64,000 bases of DNA, taken from NCBI GenBank assembly GCA_013398955.1, contig VWPU01011850.1, forward strand, positions 62,001 to 126,000, in the 5' to 3' direction. A model generated the notes under the pieces. It had not been told where the DNA came from and searched no databases. It saw only the letters and a program-made list of their open reading frames with translations. Below are positions 11,656-24,300 of this stretch, one piece after another (within the stretch, counting starts at the first letter, position 1; the number at the start of each line of letters is the position of its first letter). The stretch is from Callaeas wilsoni. Its lineage: Eukaryota; Chordata; Aves; Passeriformes; Callaeidae. The translations under genes were made by a program, and so were the position numbers.

Positions 11656-14307
11656 TCACCATCCATCACCCACTAGAACCAATGTGGAGCTCTATTCACC
11701 AGAACTCAGGGATGGCTTAATTCAAGTGTGTCTGGGAAACTTCACACCTGTAGCCTGGGCTGAGCACACATTTCATGACAAATAAAGGAGTTGCTCAATT
11801 AATTTCCTTTTTTCTTCTCAGAAATAGTTAAGGGGGGGAAAAAAAAGAAAATAAGTCCCCTTGAGATTTTTTTTTTTTGGCTTTGTCCAAAGATTATTGT
11901 GTTTGACAGAGTGGCTGAAAACATCCGAAATTCATATGACATTTTTAAGAGGAGAGAAGAGAGGTGAGTGGTTGCATTGGAAAGGACAGGGGTCTGCCCT
12001 TGAGTGACTTCAGCTGAGTCACCTCATTGCTCTGCACCTCAGCTTTCTCTGTTGTTGAAGGCCATGACTCGATGCTGACCTGGGTATTACACTTTCTGAA
12101 ATACTGTTGCAGTTCAGTCTCTGCTTCCCTCATCATTCAGCAAGCCAAGATTTCTCAAATTGCAAGAGAGAAAGTCTGAGAAGACCTCCAAAGAAGTTTC
12201 TCTACCAGCAGAAAATCCAAGTTTTCCCATAAGAAAATCTTAAACTCATAAGAAAACAGTATTTCAATGCTTAAAACCCTTTCTTTAAAATGACTGGAGA
12301 AAGCTTCAGGGCCTTGGGAGTGCACAACAGTCCTCATCACTTTTATTTATGGACATTAAAAATTCAGATCATAAAGGGTGATGGTGGGAAGACTGTTATT
12401 ATTTCCCTTTTATTCCTCAGAACAAACCAATCTGAGCTGAGAGGCACACAGTGACACTGGGAAGATGCCATGTAATGGAAATATGTCATCAAAAGTTGAT
12501 GAATGCATGTAATTAACTGCAGGAGTACACACCCGAGATCATGTAAATCTACAGATAAAGGCACCAGAGCACTCAGGTCCAAATGCACCCTTCTGCCTAG
12601 CCTCACGCTGTGCTATTTCCAATGTCATAAGGATGATGAATGAAAAATTCCTAATATGCTCAGAACATAAATGTGAAAAAGAGCTGTCTTTATAGTATAA
12701 TGTTATTTCCTACAGTTAAGAGCCTGCATCTGAAATTCCCATCTTTTCAGAAAATTGGCTTGGTGCTTAACTTTACCCACATGCTTAAGACCTATGGAAT
12801 AGTTCATACCTAAATATTTTGTCAGATGGCACCCAAGAGAAGGCTGGTCTTGGAGGGCAAGCAGAACTCTCCAGTACATGCCCGCTCTGAGAGAGAAATC
12901 TCTATTCTCTTCACATTACAGTGAGTGTCTAAACCTAACTATGTGCCTTCCTCGTCTGCGGCACATCCGTCCAGCTGACAAATGACAAAAATATAAACAG
13001 ATGAATCCACTGCCAAATGCAGCAATGAGGGAGACCTGCAGTGTTCAATCAGTCCCCCGTGTTCCCAACCTGATCAAAACTGTGCTTTGCAAGATCCTTG
13101 CCACCATTTTTTCCAGTCTGGCTTTCCTTAGGCCAGGCAATCTTTAGCCTTTCTAAGATGATGTTTGCTAATTTGAAATCAATAGAACATCCTACCAAAG
13201 ACTGATGGCAATTCTGCACCAGTGTTGCCCTTGTAGTTTTTCTAAAACATGAGAAAAATGAGCTGTTCACAACCGAAATGTGGAGAAATGGAGACACATT
13301 TCAAGCCATGAACACAAGTCAGGACAAAGCTACTGGGAGCTTTGGGTGTAAATCACAATTTTGGTGCTGAGTTAGACAGAGGTGGGAGTTCTGCCAGGCT
13401 GCTTCAGAACTGTACTTTTGATTCAGGACCACCTGAACAAGACAATCTCTTCTTCCAGGAATTAATTGATTCACTTGTCCTTGCTTTTATTTGTCCAGGA
13501 AGCAAAAATGACACCAAGGTGACACAACAATACTTGGGGGGGTAAAGTCTGCACTCTAAAAAGCTTATAATTAATTTGTCAGCATCTTAAGGGGTAGGGA
13601 AAAGGAATGTACACTTAGCACTTAAGGGGCACGTATCAGATGGTGCAGGTGATAATATCATTTGTAGCATCCCTGTCACATCTATGGCAATAAGCAGTGA
13701 TGTCCAAATCAGGGTTATGATTTCATTTTGTCATCAAGCAAACAGACAGGGATATGAAAAAATTCCTCTGTAATACAGAAATCTCTGCAGTAGCAACAAG
13801 AAACACAGAAAAAGAGAGCCCATGAACACTTCTGGTAACAGAAATGTTCACTTTTACAACTGAATAGCACCAATAACTGCACACTGGAGCCTGGACTCAA
13901 AGTTTGTCCAGGTTTGGCTACTACTGTAGTCATAACTCAATAAACCTCCCAAGCTTACCCTGAGGGTTAATTTGGGCAAATGACCACTCCCCATGTGCAG
14001 CTCTATTCCTAATTCAGAAGATAAAGACTTTATTAGTATGAACATGGACAGACCGGTCTAAGCCTAGGCAACAGAGGCCATGGCACTGCCATCTTTTGGA
14101 AATGAATTCTGAGTGCAGTGGACAAGTGTCTCAGAGTGAGCTGCACTCCAGAAACTCCTGGCCATGGGTCTGGCATTGCAGCAGAAAGGCATCACACTTT
14201 GTTTTCTTCTACCTCCTCTCTGTGCTAGGGGTTAACGTGAGAGAATTTTACAATTGTCAAGCAAATGACACTTTATTGAAGAAAATATTTGGAGTATTAG
14301 AAGACCC
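11656..14307. other. unique non-coding DNA
   Basis: No gene is recognised. Short A-rich and T-rich runs lie at 11831-11848 and 11868-11878. A faint similarity to a MIR-type ancient SINE core is noted at 11992-12062. The rest appears single-copy and AT-rich. Confidence 0.45.
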
Positions 14308-14637
14308 AGGGCCTTATGGCTGCCTTCCAGTACCTAAAGGAGACCTACAAGAAAGATGGAGAGACACTTTTGGCAAGGGGAGATGGCTTCAAACTGAAAG
14401 AGGGCAGGTTTAAATAAGATATTAGAAGACATTCTTTACTGGGAGGTGGTGAGGCACTGGCACAGGTTGCCCAGAGAAGCTGTGGACGCCCCATCCCTGG
14501 AAGTGTTCAAGGCCAGGTTGGATAGGGCTTAGAACAACCTGATCTAGTGGAAGATGTCCCTGCCTATGGCAGAGGGTTGGAACGAGATAACCTTTAAAGT
14601 CCCTTCCAACCCAAACCATTCTGTGACTGATTCTGTA
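14308..14637 (+). mobile_element. CR1 LINE, 5'-truncated
   Basis: This holds the last 330 bases of a CR1. Landmarks in order are 'ggccttatggctgccttcc', 'ctacaagaaagatggagag', 'cttcaaactgaaagaggg', 'gcacaggttgcccagagaag', 'ccatccctggaagtgttcaa' and 'ggccaggttggatagggc'. It ends in 'cccttccaacccaaaccat' and 'tctgtgactgattctgt'. The wording is that of the CR1-Y-like group, as at 4.1, 34.7, 42.9, 44.0, 55.9 and 59.6 kb. It has no ORF2 sequence. The tail is interrupted (ctgtgACtgattctg), suggesting moderate age. Confidence 0.96.
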
Positions 14638-17600
14638 GGTTCAACAAGAACAATCTTCTTCCTATCTTCAAACTTTTCCTCCTGCTGCCCATTCTCTCTG
14701 CAAGTTTCACACAGTTTTGTAGCAAACTGAAAGTCTGAGTTATGAAAATATTCAAGCAAGGTGAAGGTGAGGAAGAAGATCTCTCCTCTGCTACCTGTTC
14801 ATAATGAAATGTCCAACCCTGACTCAACAGACCTGTCACAAACCTTCCTGTGCATCCCTCACTGAGGTTGTTTAAGCCTCTGCCGAGGTGCTTTCCGTGA
14901 ATTCAGCTGGCAGGAGGTGCCTGCTCCTGTTTGTTGTGCTGCAATATCATTATTAACTAGGCTGAAAAACGCAGCCCAAACTGCTCTCAGTTTTAATGAA
15001 CAGTGAGTTACGAAGATATTTTGCATGATCTAGAAAGGCAAGCATAAGGTTGGTGAACCAGGAGCAACTGCGTTAGCTGTGAGGCAACTCAGGTGAGTTA
15101 GGAACCTGATTTTTCCTCACAATGACTTTTTTTCATCCATTGCAGTGGTAACAGGTACACATCCCAGTTACCTCACTAAGGCAGTGCCTTGAAAAGAGAA
15201 AGTAAATTTTTGCTCATGATAATTAAGTTTTCTGATAATCATTAGGCTTTCTGATTATAATTGAGTTTTCTGATTATAATTAAGCTTTATGCATATATTT
15301 GTATATGGAAATAAATATTTGCATAAACAAAGAAAGTGAAGTTGGCCTACACCTTACTGATAGCTAGCTGTCATTCTCTATAGGAGTCAGAAGAAATACT
15401 TCATTGCTGTGTTTACTTTGAAAACACCAAACCATCTTTTCTTTTTCTCTTTGTATGCCCTGGTGTCATTTACATGATTAAGTCACTCTTTAATAAATTT
15501 TTGATAAGCCACCACTATTACCTTGTGCTAAACTTTCTCCTCAGTAATGCAGATTTATGTATCCAGGGTGAATAAGAATGCTTGAAAATGAAGGTGTGCC
15601 CTCCAAAAAAGATATATTGTACTTTTACCCTGTAATTCAGGGATCAACACATTATTAACTAGTTTACTGCTGAAGATTTGTGGTATTCATTTATTTTTTA
15701 TCAGGACTAGACAAATTTACAGCATCCCCCAGGTGCTAATTTTGCCCTACTCAGAAAGAGAAAAAACTGCCAACAAATAGAGTTTTTGCATAATAATCTT
15801 TTTATTTCCTTTTACACAATGAAAATTTTGTTATAATCTTTAAATATTGTCTTGGTGGAGCTCACACAGATTGTGAGGATATGATCCTTCAGCAGCTTTC
15901 CACCATTGTGCCTAATCCACAGATGTGCCTGATCATGTCGGGAGTGGTGCATGATGAGGGAGAACCATTTTGTGATGTTCTTTCCTCAAAAAAAGGCGTA
16001 GGAGTTCCCTGAGCTTAAAGCAATGAGAATTCAGAGAATATGCTCAAAAAGCTCCATTGTAGGTTTCCCCTGTTGTTATCCTGTGGTGAAGGTCCAGCCC
16101 AGGGCAGGAATGGCCAGATCCCAGAGGGATTTGCCTTCCCTTTGGCAGGGCTAAGCAAAAACGGGACAACCATGTCCCTCCTCTGCAGCTGTTCAGCTTA
16201 AAGTATTTCTTATATGGAAAGGGGCAAGACAAAACTGTCGCTGCTTGGGGCTGGGATGCTCACAGAGGAGCAAGCTGGAAAGACCAGCAAGGGCGAGTTG
16301 CTTTGCTGTTCTCTGCTTCCCTGAGATCCCTGGGAGCCAGCAAAGGTGGAGTATGATTTACAGCTTTCCTGGAGAAATGACTGTTGGGCTCACCGAGTTG
16401 GTGTTTTGGAAGATCCTGTGAGCCTGGCTGGCTGCCTGCTGTTTATCAGTGCTGTCAGAAGGATGTGGCTTTTGGAGAAAGGTGAAACTTGCTCCTGTGA
16501 CACGGACACATTGCAGGCAACAGATGAGGCCGCTGCACTGTTAGATTAAAAGAAAAGCCGATCCTTTCATCTCTGATGCTCTGCTCTAGTTTGAAAACAC
16601 AGAGAGAGTGGGTGTATTTTTGTTTTTCTATTCTTCCTTTGAGGTGTCTCCTTTCTTTTATTTTTTTTTCTGCCTCACTTTCATTGAAAATGCAATGCAA
16701 ATAGGTCTGCAAGTATGACAGAATTGTTTCATAATCATCACAAAATCCAGGTGCTCGTGCTGTTAGAAACTGGTGCAGCAAGATATGTCTGTGCCCTTTT
16801 GATTATATTTACCAAACGTCAGAAATTACTGGGTGATAAAGCCAAAGCATAAGGTTTGAATGCATATCCTCAAAAAACTGAGCTTAGAACTTTTTGCTCA
16901 TCTTCCAGTGCAAGTCAAAATTCTTCTATTTAACTGACAATCACAGTAAGATAACACAGCGAAATTGGCTTTATTCTAGCAGTTTCAAGGAAAAAACATC
17001 CAGAAATGCATCAGTGTGTTATTTTCCTTTCCTATTCAATCAAAGTAGCTTAAGCGGCACCTTCTTCTTTTTTTTACCTTTTTTTTTTTTTGGCAGCAAG
17101 CTGCTGACACACCTGCTGCAATTAGACCATTGTTAAAATTCAGGAACTCAAAGAAAAGTCTCTTGCCATCCAGCATGTCTGAATGAAGCTTTCACTCCAA
17201 GTTAAAGGGCTATTATTTGTGCCACCTTCTCCTGTAGGACCAGCGGAAAAGATAAACCTGTGCACAAACGACACATGAGAAAAGAAAAAATGTTTAAAAT
17301 CTGTGCACACGAATCTTCAGAATGTTAATTTATAAAGGTAGTTTGAGACCAGAAGCAGTCACAGTGACTAGGCTAATGGGTGCCCATAAATTCAAATTCC
17401 AAAGTTCTTATTTTCAACCCTTTTCTGCCATTCAGGTATTCGTAAGCCCCGACCAAATGGAGCCTGTCACAGTCATCCTTGTGAAATCTGCAGTGTATTG
17501 GGCCATAGTCAAGGCCCTCTGATAGATGCTTGTTCCTCTGATGGATAAACAGAAGTCCAGTGTGCATTTAATACAAGGGACAAGAAGGATTTGGGAGTGG

Positions 17601-20600
17601 TCCTGCTTGGGACACCAACAGCAGCATCTTTCTTTTGTCAGAGCACAGTGGGCATGGACATCTTCAACATTTCTAAAGTCTCTGCTGGTTTTCTCCCATG
17701 CAGTACAAATTCTATAATTTTATCTTCTATTGTTGGTATAGACAATTTCTCCATCAATATAAATAAACTCCCTTGTGTTCTTCAAACCCCATTGTAGCAA
17801 ACATTGTTTTAGAAAGAACATGGTTAAGAAGAAAAAAAAAACAAGCAAATTTTTTTGGCCAACTCCAGCCAGGGTGGATGCTCCCCTTATCCCAGTATCA
17901 CAAAATGGAGGCAAAAACCATTCCAGAGACCTCTGTGCCTGTTTTCTGCAACGAGGTGGCTGGTTAACACAGCAGTATGCTGTTTTGCTCAGTCTGGGCT
18001 GTGAGCCTGGTGGTAAGTGGGCACAGAGCTCACACTGTGACCAGGAAAAGCCAGAAGCAGGACAGCTGCTGGTGGCCAAAGCTGCAGCTCATGCATCCTT
18101 TCTCAAATGCAGTATGTGCACAAGCTCCTGCCCTCTGAAGAGCTCTCGGGTTTGGCTGAGATCCACCCCGGTGTCAAGGCTGGGTGTCCCGTGAATGACA
18201 GGAGGTGTACTTGAGAGGCGCACTTCACTGGCAGTGACAGATGGTACTCAAAGCACAGTACCTGTCCCAACCAACACTTCTCACTTTTCCTTTCCCTTCA
18301 CTGGCTGTCTTCACCTGAGGGAATATTGCTGACAAGGACAGTTTGTTTGCGTTGCTGCCTCCTGATCTGTAGCAGAAAGTATTTGCTCACTTCCAGGCTC
18401 GCCAGGCACGGCTTGGAGCTGGGAGCAGCCTTCAGTGGATAAACAAACCTGCAAGTGCAAACAGAGGGCAGGCAGAAGCCATCATATTTACATCCTTAAA
18501 TACACCACTTAACAAATTCCCACTAGACCGTGGCGTGGAAGGATGATTAGCACCAGCACAGGGCTGGGGAATGATGGGCCTCAAATTCCAATGAGGCTTC
18601 AGCAAAGGGGTTACAATTAATGTTTGGCCACTGACTTACTGCCAAGCTGCTTGAAACTGGGTGATTATGTCTGTTTATGTAGCATTTGGGAGTTTTATTG
18701 ATCTTCCCTATGAATGCTCATTGAATCCAATCCCAGATTCTAAAAAATGAATAATTATTTTTAAAATTCTGGAAAAAAAGATATTGTTTTCAAAGTACAA
18801 CGCTGAGAATTGGAAGGAATCTGCACCTGCCTTTTCCTTCAAAAAGTGTGTCAGGTGCTGAAGGATGCAGGGACATTTGGAATTGTGACCATGTGCCCAC
18901 TAATCTCTTGGAAGTCATCAGGCAAAAAGAATGAAGCATCTGTTTCCAAAAAGCAGTAAAGCATTAGGTGCTTGGTACTTGGGCATCAGAGGGAACTTTA
19001 ACATGATTCTTGCCATGCATTCCATGTAGAGCAGCACACCATGACTATTGGCAACTACAGGTACAAATCTAGCAATTTTTAAATAAGAAGAAGTGATTTC
19101 CTCTTGGAGGGAAATCGAAAACCCATTTCAAAGCCATCTCTTTATTTCTAAACAGTCATTGAAATACAGCTAAAAAAGCAAAACTCGCTTTGCCTGAAGT
19201 TAGCAGCAAAGGCTCCTACAGTGGATCTTATGACAGGCAGGGATTTTAAGCCGTCTAAAATACCCAGCACACTTCACAGGGAACACTGTGGATGATTCTT
19301 ACATTAATAAGGCCCATCTGATTCAAAGCTTGACAGATTAGATAACAAACTTGCATGGAATAAACCTCAAGTAATAATTATTTTCCTGCTCTGCTAAACA
19401 AAACAAGGCAGAAACATAATATTTCAGCTCACAGTGGGACAGGGTGAGTAGGTCTTTTGCTATTTAGCTCCAGATTTTGAACAAGAGGAAGTGATTTATT
19501 ATCTCAAGCAACCAATTGATCCCCTTTCTCTATCAAAGCATATTATGTGCCTGTCACTAAAGGGTGTTTCCCACCCACAGTGAGTGCAGACTCTGTCAAT
19601 ATACATACACTCTTCTCAATATGTATGTACCTTTTTAACCATTTTGCCAGAAAGTGAAAGGAAATCCTGAGCTCCCAGGGACAGTGCAGAATCCAAAGGC
19701 TTACTGAATTCTTTAAATTCAATGTGTATTACTGACGAGTCTGCAGAATATCTGTGTCTTAAAGCCCATGGTGCAAACATCATGGGTCTTCCCATATCCA
19801 TGTATCCAGATTAAATTTGAATGGAATGTATCATCTTAAAAAATATACCATGAAAGTACTTCTTCCAGTCATAGATATTGGATCTCAGTTTATAGAGCAT
19901 TTTAGCCAGGAACTGCTGCTCCTTAGCAAATAGTTTTCTTCAACAGATAAAGGACATTATAATTTATTAGATTCCTGTGAGGGAATGGCAGGGGAGCATT
20001 TTGGAATGATTCAGCAGTGAAAAATTAACTCTGATTATATTGCTGTTTTAGTGACAATCCCAGGGTTGTCAAAACCACTTTTGATTCCTCTGACACGAGG
20101 TGACACCAGTTACTCATTATGTAAGACTCACATCCAAACCCTGAGCCTGAAATTGAATGAGGACTTATAAATAATGTATCAATAAGGTAAATTATGCAAG
20201 AAATCATTCCAGAAAGTGTCTGAACTCATCAACAAATTAGATAACAAGGAGGTCTTTTTTCTACTAACTTAAATAAGCAAATTGAAATGGGATTTCTTCA
20301 AGAGCCTCCTCAGCACTTTCTTGGGAGCTAAATGGGGTTTCTGAGTAATTTCTTTAAAGCCAAGACTTGCAAAGAATGTCATTATTGGCCCACCCAGCAA
20401 ATCCTCATTTTGTTTTCTCTCCTGCAATGCACTCTAGTGCTTTTTTTTTTCCCCTGTTGGTCACTGGACCAGCTGACACTGCAAGGGAATCAGTGCTGGT
20501 TCCCTTCCCTCCTTCTGCCTGAGGGGATTGCAGGAGAGGTGGGAGCATCTCTAGAGCACCCCAGTGGGACCAGCACAGGGCTGGAGGTCTGAGCATCAGG

Positions 20601-21315
20601 CCCTGTGCTCTCTGAGGTGGTGACAGTGTGAAGGCTGCAGCCCTGAGGGGGCTCTTCAGTGACCTTGCTTCTGGCTTCGAGTGTCATTACTTGACCATCA
20701 CACAGGATCTTATCTCAAGAACCTTTTTAGAGAGATTTAAACATCATAGGTTCATAACCTTATCTCCCTTTTGCATTTAGAGAGAATGATCATTCCTGCT
20801 GCCCTTTATTAGAGGAGAAATTCAGTGCCCATCTCTGCAAACCATTCTGCTCTGTGAGCTTGGACTCCTTTTCAAGGTAGACAACTTAAAACACTCAGTA
20901 AGGATTATTTCCAGGTCTCAATTAATATATTTAGTTTAAACACTCAAATTACTTCTATTAAATAAATACAGCTACTGTTGTTACAGTCCCAAAGGGAGGT
21001 TGGAAGTTCAGGTGTGTTTCTCCTTAGTCTACCGACAGAAATATTCCAGCTGACTGTTGAAACTGAAAGGCACCTCTCCTAAATTAGCAGTAGGTACCCA
21101 AATCCCTCTGCAGCTCAGTGGAGTAACACTCCACATGCTGTGAATCCGAGATTTGAGTGAAGGATTCTGTGCAATGCCAGGAGGGAGCAGTGCCTCCACT
21201 TCTGACTGCTCTTCCCATGGGAATTGAAGTTCCATGTCTTCCCAGACTCCCCGAGGTCACTCTGCTAGGCAGGCTTTAAGAGAAAAGAGTGAATTTATTC
21301 AATTAGAATACAAAC
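14638..21315. other. long unique non-coding stretch
   Basis: About 6.7 kb without a recognised gene or interspersed repeat. It contains the 19-bp minisatellite at 15212-15290 and T-rich runs near 16660-16670 and 17068-17092. An A-rich patch at 17829-17840 lies inside an open frame of 139 codons (17775-18194) that shows no recognisable motif. Composition alternates between AT-rich (15.2-15.9 kb) and more balanced (17.9-18.5 kb) segments. Confidence 0.5.
15212..15290. repeat. AT-rich 19-bp minisatellite
   Basis: Three adjacent 19-bp units start at 15227, 15246 and 15265 (G[T/C]TTTCTGATWATMATTRR pattern). A partial unit precedes them (15212-15226, ending 'aattaa') and another follows (from 15284, 'gctttat'). 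Units differ from one another at two to five positions. Each contains a TAATT-like core. Confidence 0.9.

Positions 21316-21362
<47 letters not shown>
21316..21362. repeat. TAT/ATT trinucleotide microsatellite
   Basis: Forty-seven bases of uninterrupted (TAT)n, about fifteen and a half units. Purity suggests it is currently length-variable. It lies in an open frame only because TTA/ATT/TAT lack stops on the plus strand, giving a polyleucine run in translation. Confidence 0.98.
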
Positions 21363-21363
<1 letters not shown>

Positions 21364-24300
21364 ATTTAGGGTTGGATGAGCGAATCCACCTAGTTACTTG
21401 TAAACAAATGGTCCTCTATGCCATCCCAGGCATCTGTTTTAGGATGAGAAAAAAATCATCCTCTGGAAATACATATTTCTCTGTGCCAACTCTGCAGATA
21501 ATCCAAGGTGAGTAGCTCAAATTTGGACAGTGAAATTTTAGATGAAGAAAACAGGTGAGATGAACTCAATCCAAGAGGACAGAACAATTGTTCATGTGAT
21601 AAGCAACTGACTAATGATGATAACAAAAATCGAGTTTTGGTCCAATATCTGATTTCAGTGGTAGCCTTTTCATTAATATTCAAGCAGGAAGGTGTTGTCA
21701 GAGGTTTTACATTATAAATGTGTGGCTGAGCTGTGCTGGTCACGTATACCCATATTTCTTTTATGACGTGCAGTGCTCTCAGCTGCACGCACTGACATTT
21801 TTGAAGCTACTGGAATAATGGATGGCAACAGGGGAAGCATTTGTGCTAAATGGCCTGTAGTAATTGTGGCACTGAATTGAGCTAATAATCATCACACTGT
21901 GCTGCAGTGTCTTGGAAGAACATCTTCCCAGCTTATCTAATACTGTAAAAATTAGATTCTTGGGCTTCTTGAAGGCAGATTTCTCCTCATCTGTGAATTT
22001 TATTTGGGTGGGATTGATGTCCTGATTGACTGTTTCCATCTCATCTCTGTCAGCTTGTTGCTGGTCTAGGGAGCAGTGAAGCACAACCAAAGTCCATCAG
22101 CAGCCTTCTAGACAAGCATCTGCACTGTTACAGAGGGAATGTCAAACCAAATGTGGATCCCAAACCTCTTCTCAAACTTAGTTCATACAATATAACTCTG
22201 ACAACTTTGGTACAGTCACACCTGATCCGTGACAGTGGAAACAAGTAGAGAAACAGACGTACATAAAGAATTGTTCTTCCATCTGTGTTACAAATTTCAT
22301 TTAATTTAGCTGGAAATCCATAGTGTTTCACAAGACCAAGCATGATCTTAATTTCTCAGTTCCCCTTAGACCTCACGGGAGGGGGCTCAATAGCTTAGTC
22401 CAGAATTATTCGTTGTAAAATTCCTCCACTGGGATTTTCCAGATGTTCTCTGCAGCAGCCGTTTGAAAAGTGCTGCGTTCATTGACTGAACTGCAATGTC
22501 TTTGTTCAGAAAAATATTGCACTTATTTGTAAAAATGCACTGTTCGTTTTAGTGAGAGAGGGTTGCCCTTATAAACAAATTCATGGTCTGATGGAGATTT
22601 CTTTTGTGTGAGAAAATTTGGGACCAAGATATTAAAATAGCTTCCAGTGTAGGAACTCCACAGTTCTGAATATCAGTTTGTTTTGCAATGGGAAAACTGC
22701 CAGACTGACAATAGAGTGCTTTTTAATAACAGTTCTTTCTCCAGAAAATTTAAATGGAAATGGTAATTGTTTTCCTAATTCAAAAGCCTCATTTAGCATT
22801 GGTCTAAGAAGAAGAAGAAGTGAAGACTTCCTTTCTTCGCTGAGTGCAGAGACCAGATGCAGAGATCTGAGACAATTCTAATGGCTTAAGAGCAGAGCAA
22901 ATCCACAGGGAAATGATTCCTCCACATTTTCACCTCAGCATATAACTATGATAGTATTTAGTTTTCTCATTAGCCTCCTTTTCTCATTATTTCCTCTTTC
23001 ATCTGCTACAAGAAAAACAGGTATCTTTTCTCCTGGAAGCAAACAAATTAAATTCTTGCAGCTGTATTTTCAAACTCTAAGTCCAGCACATTCAGCTCCC
23101 ATGGGAGCTAGTTGTCCACTATAAATATTAATTGATTAAAACAGGTGTGAGCAGCTGAAATAAAAGAATTATGTAATTGTTTCTCTGATTCTGTTGCTGA
23201 TGTCACTAAAACAAACTCTTCACACAAATCTGCATTTTAAAACAAAAGTCATATGACTGTGAGAAATTACCAAATGAAAGGTATTTGCCAGGAAAAAGAA
23301 AAAACAGTCTTAAAAGAGGTTAACTGACAGAAAAACAGTCTTAAAACAGTTTAACTGACAAAAAAAAGAATCCTGCAACATTTTTTTATGTATTGCAAGG
23401 AAAAAAGGCCCTCCAGGGTTCCAGCTATTTCCTGAGCTTGATATCTGGACAGTGGGAATGGAAGCATTTGTTCCAGCTGAACAGCAGGAAACAAGCTGAA
23501 TTTATCAGCAAAGGAGAAGCATGAATTAAGCTCCACATTACATTTGCTTTCCTTGATGTCAAGGAGCTACATGGTTTATTGCCAGACTGTGCCAGTTGGC
23601 CTCCAGGCCAGAGAGTGGGTCCTCACTTATTAATAGCAGAAAAATGTGGTTCTATTTTCTGAGAACTGCTTTTTCTTTTTTTTTCCTTCTATATGAGGCA
23701 CCTCTGTGTGATTTCCCCTCATGTTTCCACCACGGGCAAGGATCACACCAGGCATCAGCTGCCTCCTCCCAGTACCACTGACTGGCTCTGTAACTCTTCT
23801 TGTGCCCAGGAACAAAGCTTCAGATTGCTTTAGCTTGCCTTTTTTTGTGATGAAACAGCACAGAGGTGGGTGTAAAGGGCAAGGGATCTGTCTCCAAACC
23901 TCTGCTCTCTATCAGGTTGTGCTCCATTAAGAAATTAAAGTAAAAAGATACAAAAGAAGAAGAAAGAGAGATAATGTAGGATCACTGCAATCTCAAAGCA
24001 AACAATGGCCCTTGCCACAAGAACTTACAGACAGTTCTGCTGCTAATATAAAGCAGGAGACAAAACAGCTGACCTTTCCCCCTGTGCCGGTTTGGACACA
24101 AATTAAGAGGAAACAGATCAAGCAGGTGATGGGGAATACAGTATAGTCATGGAATCACCCCAAGACACTCCCTAGCACACGTCATAGCTCTGTGCTCCCT
24201 CAGGTGGCTTGAAGATACATTTATTGTTATTTGCTGTGCATATTCCAACTCAAAACCTGTGACGGCTGTTGCATCCCACGGAGCTGATGTTTTGGCAGCA

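Noticed and set aside
11304..11720. 138-codon open frame rich in Gly, Lys, Glu and Arg, plus frames on the opposite strand rich in Pro, Ser and Phe
   Set aside because: They translate the GGGAA array, which contains no stop codons in any frame. Translations are pure repeat and there is no gene context.
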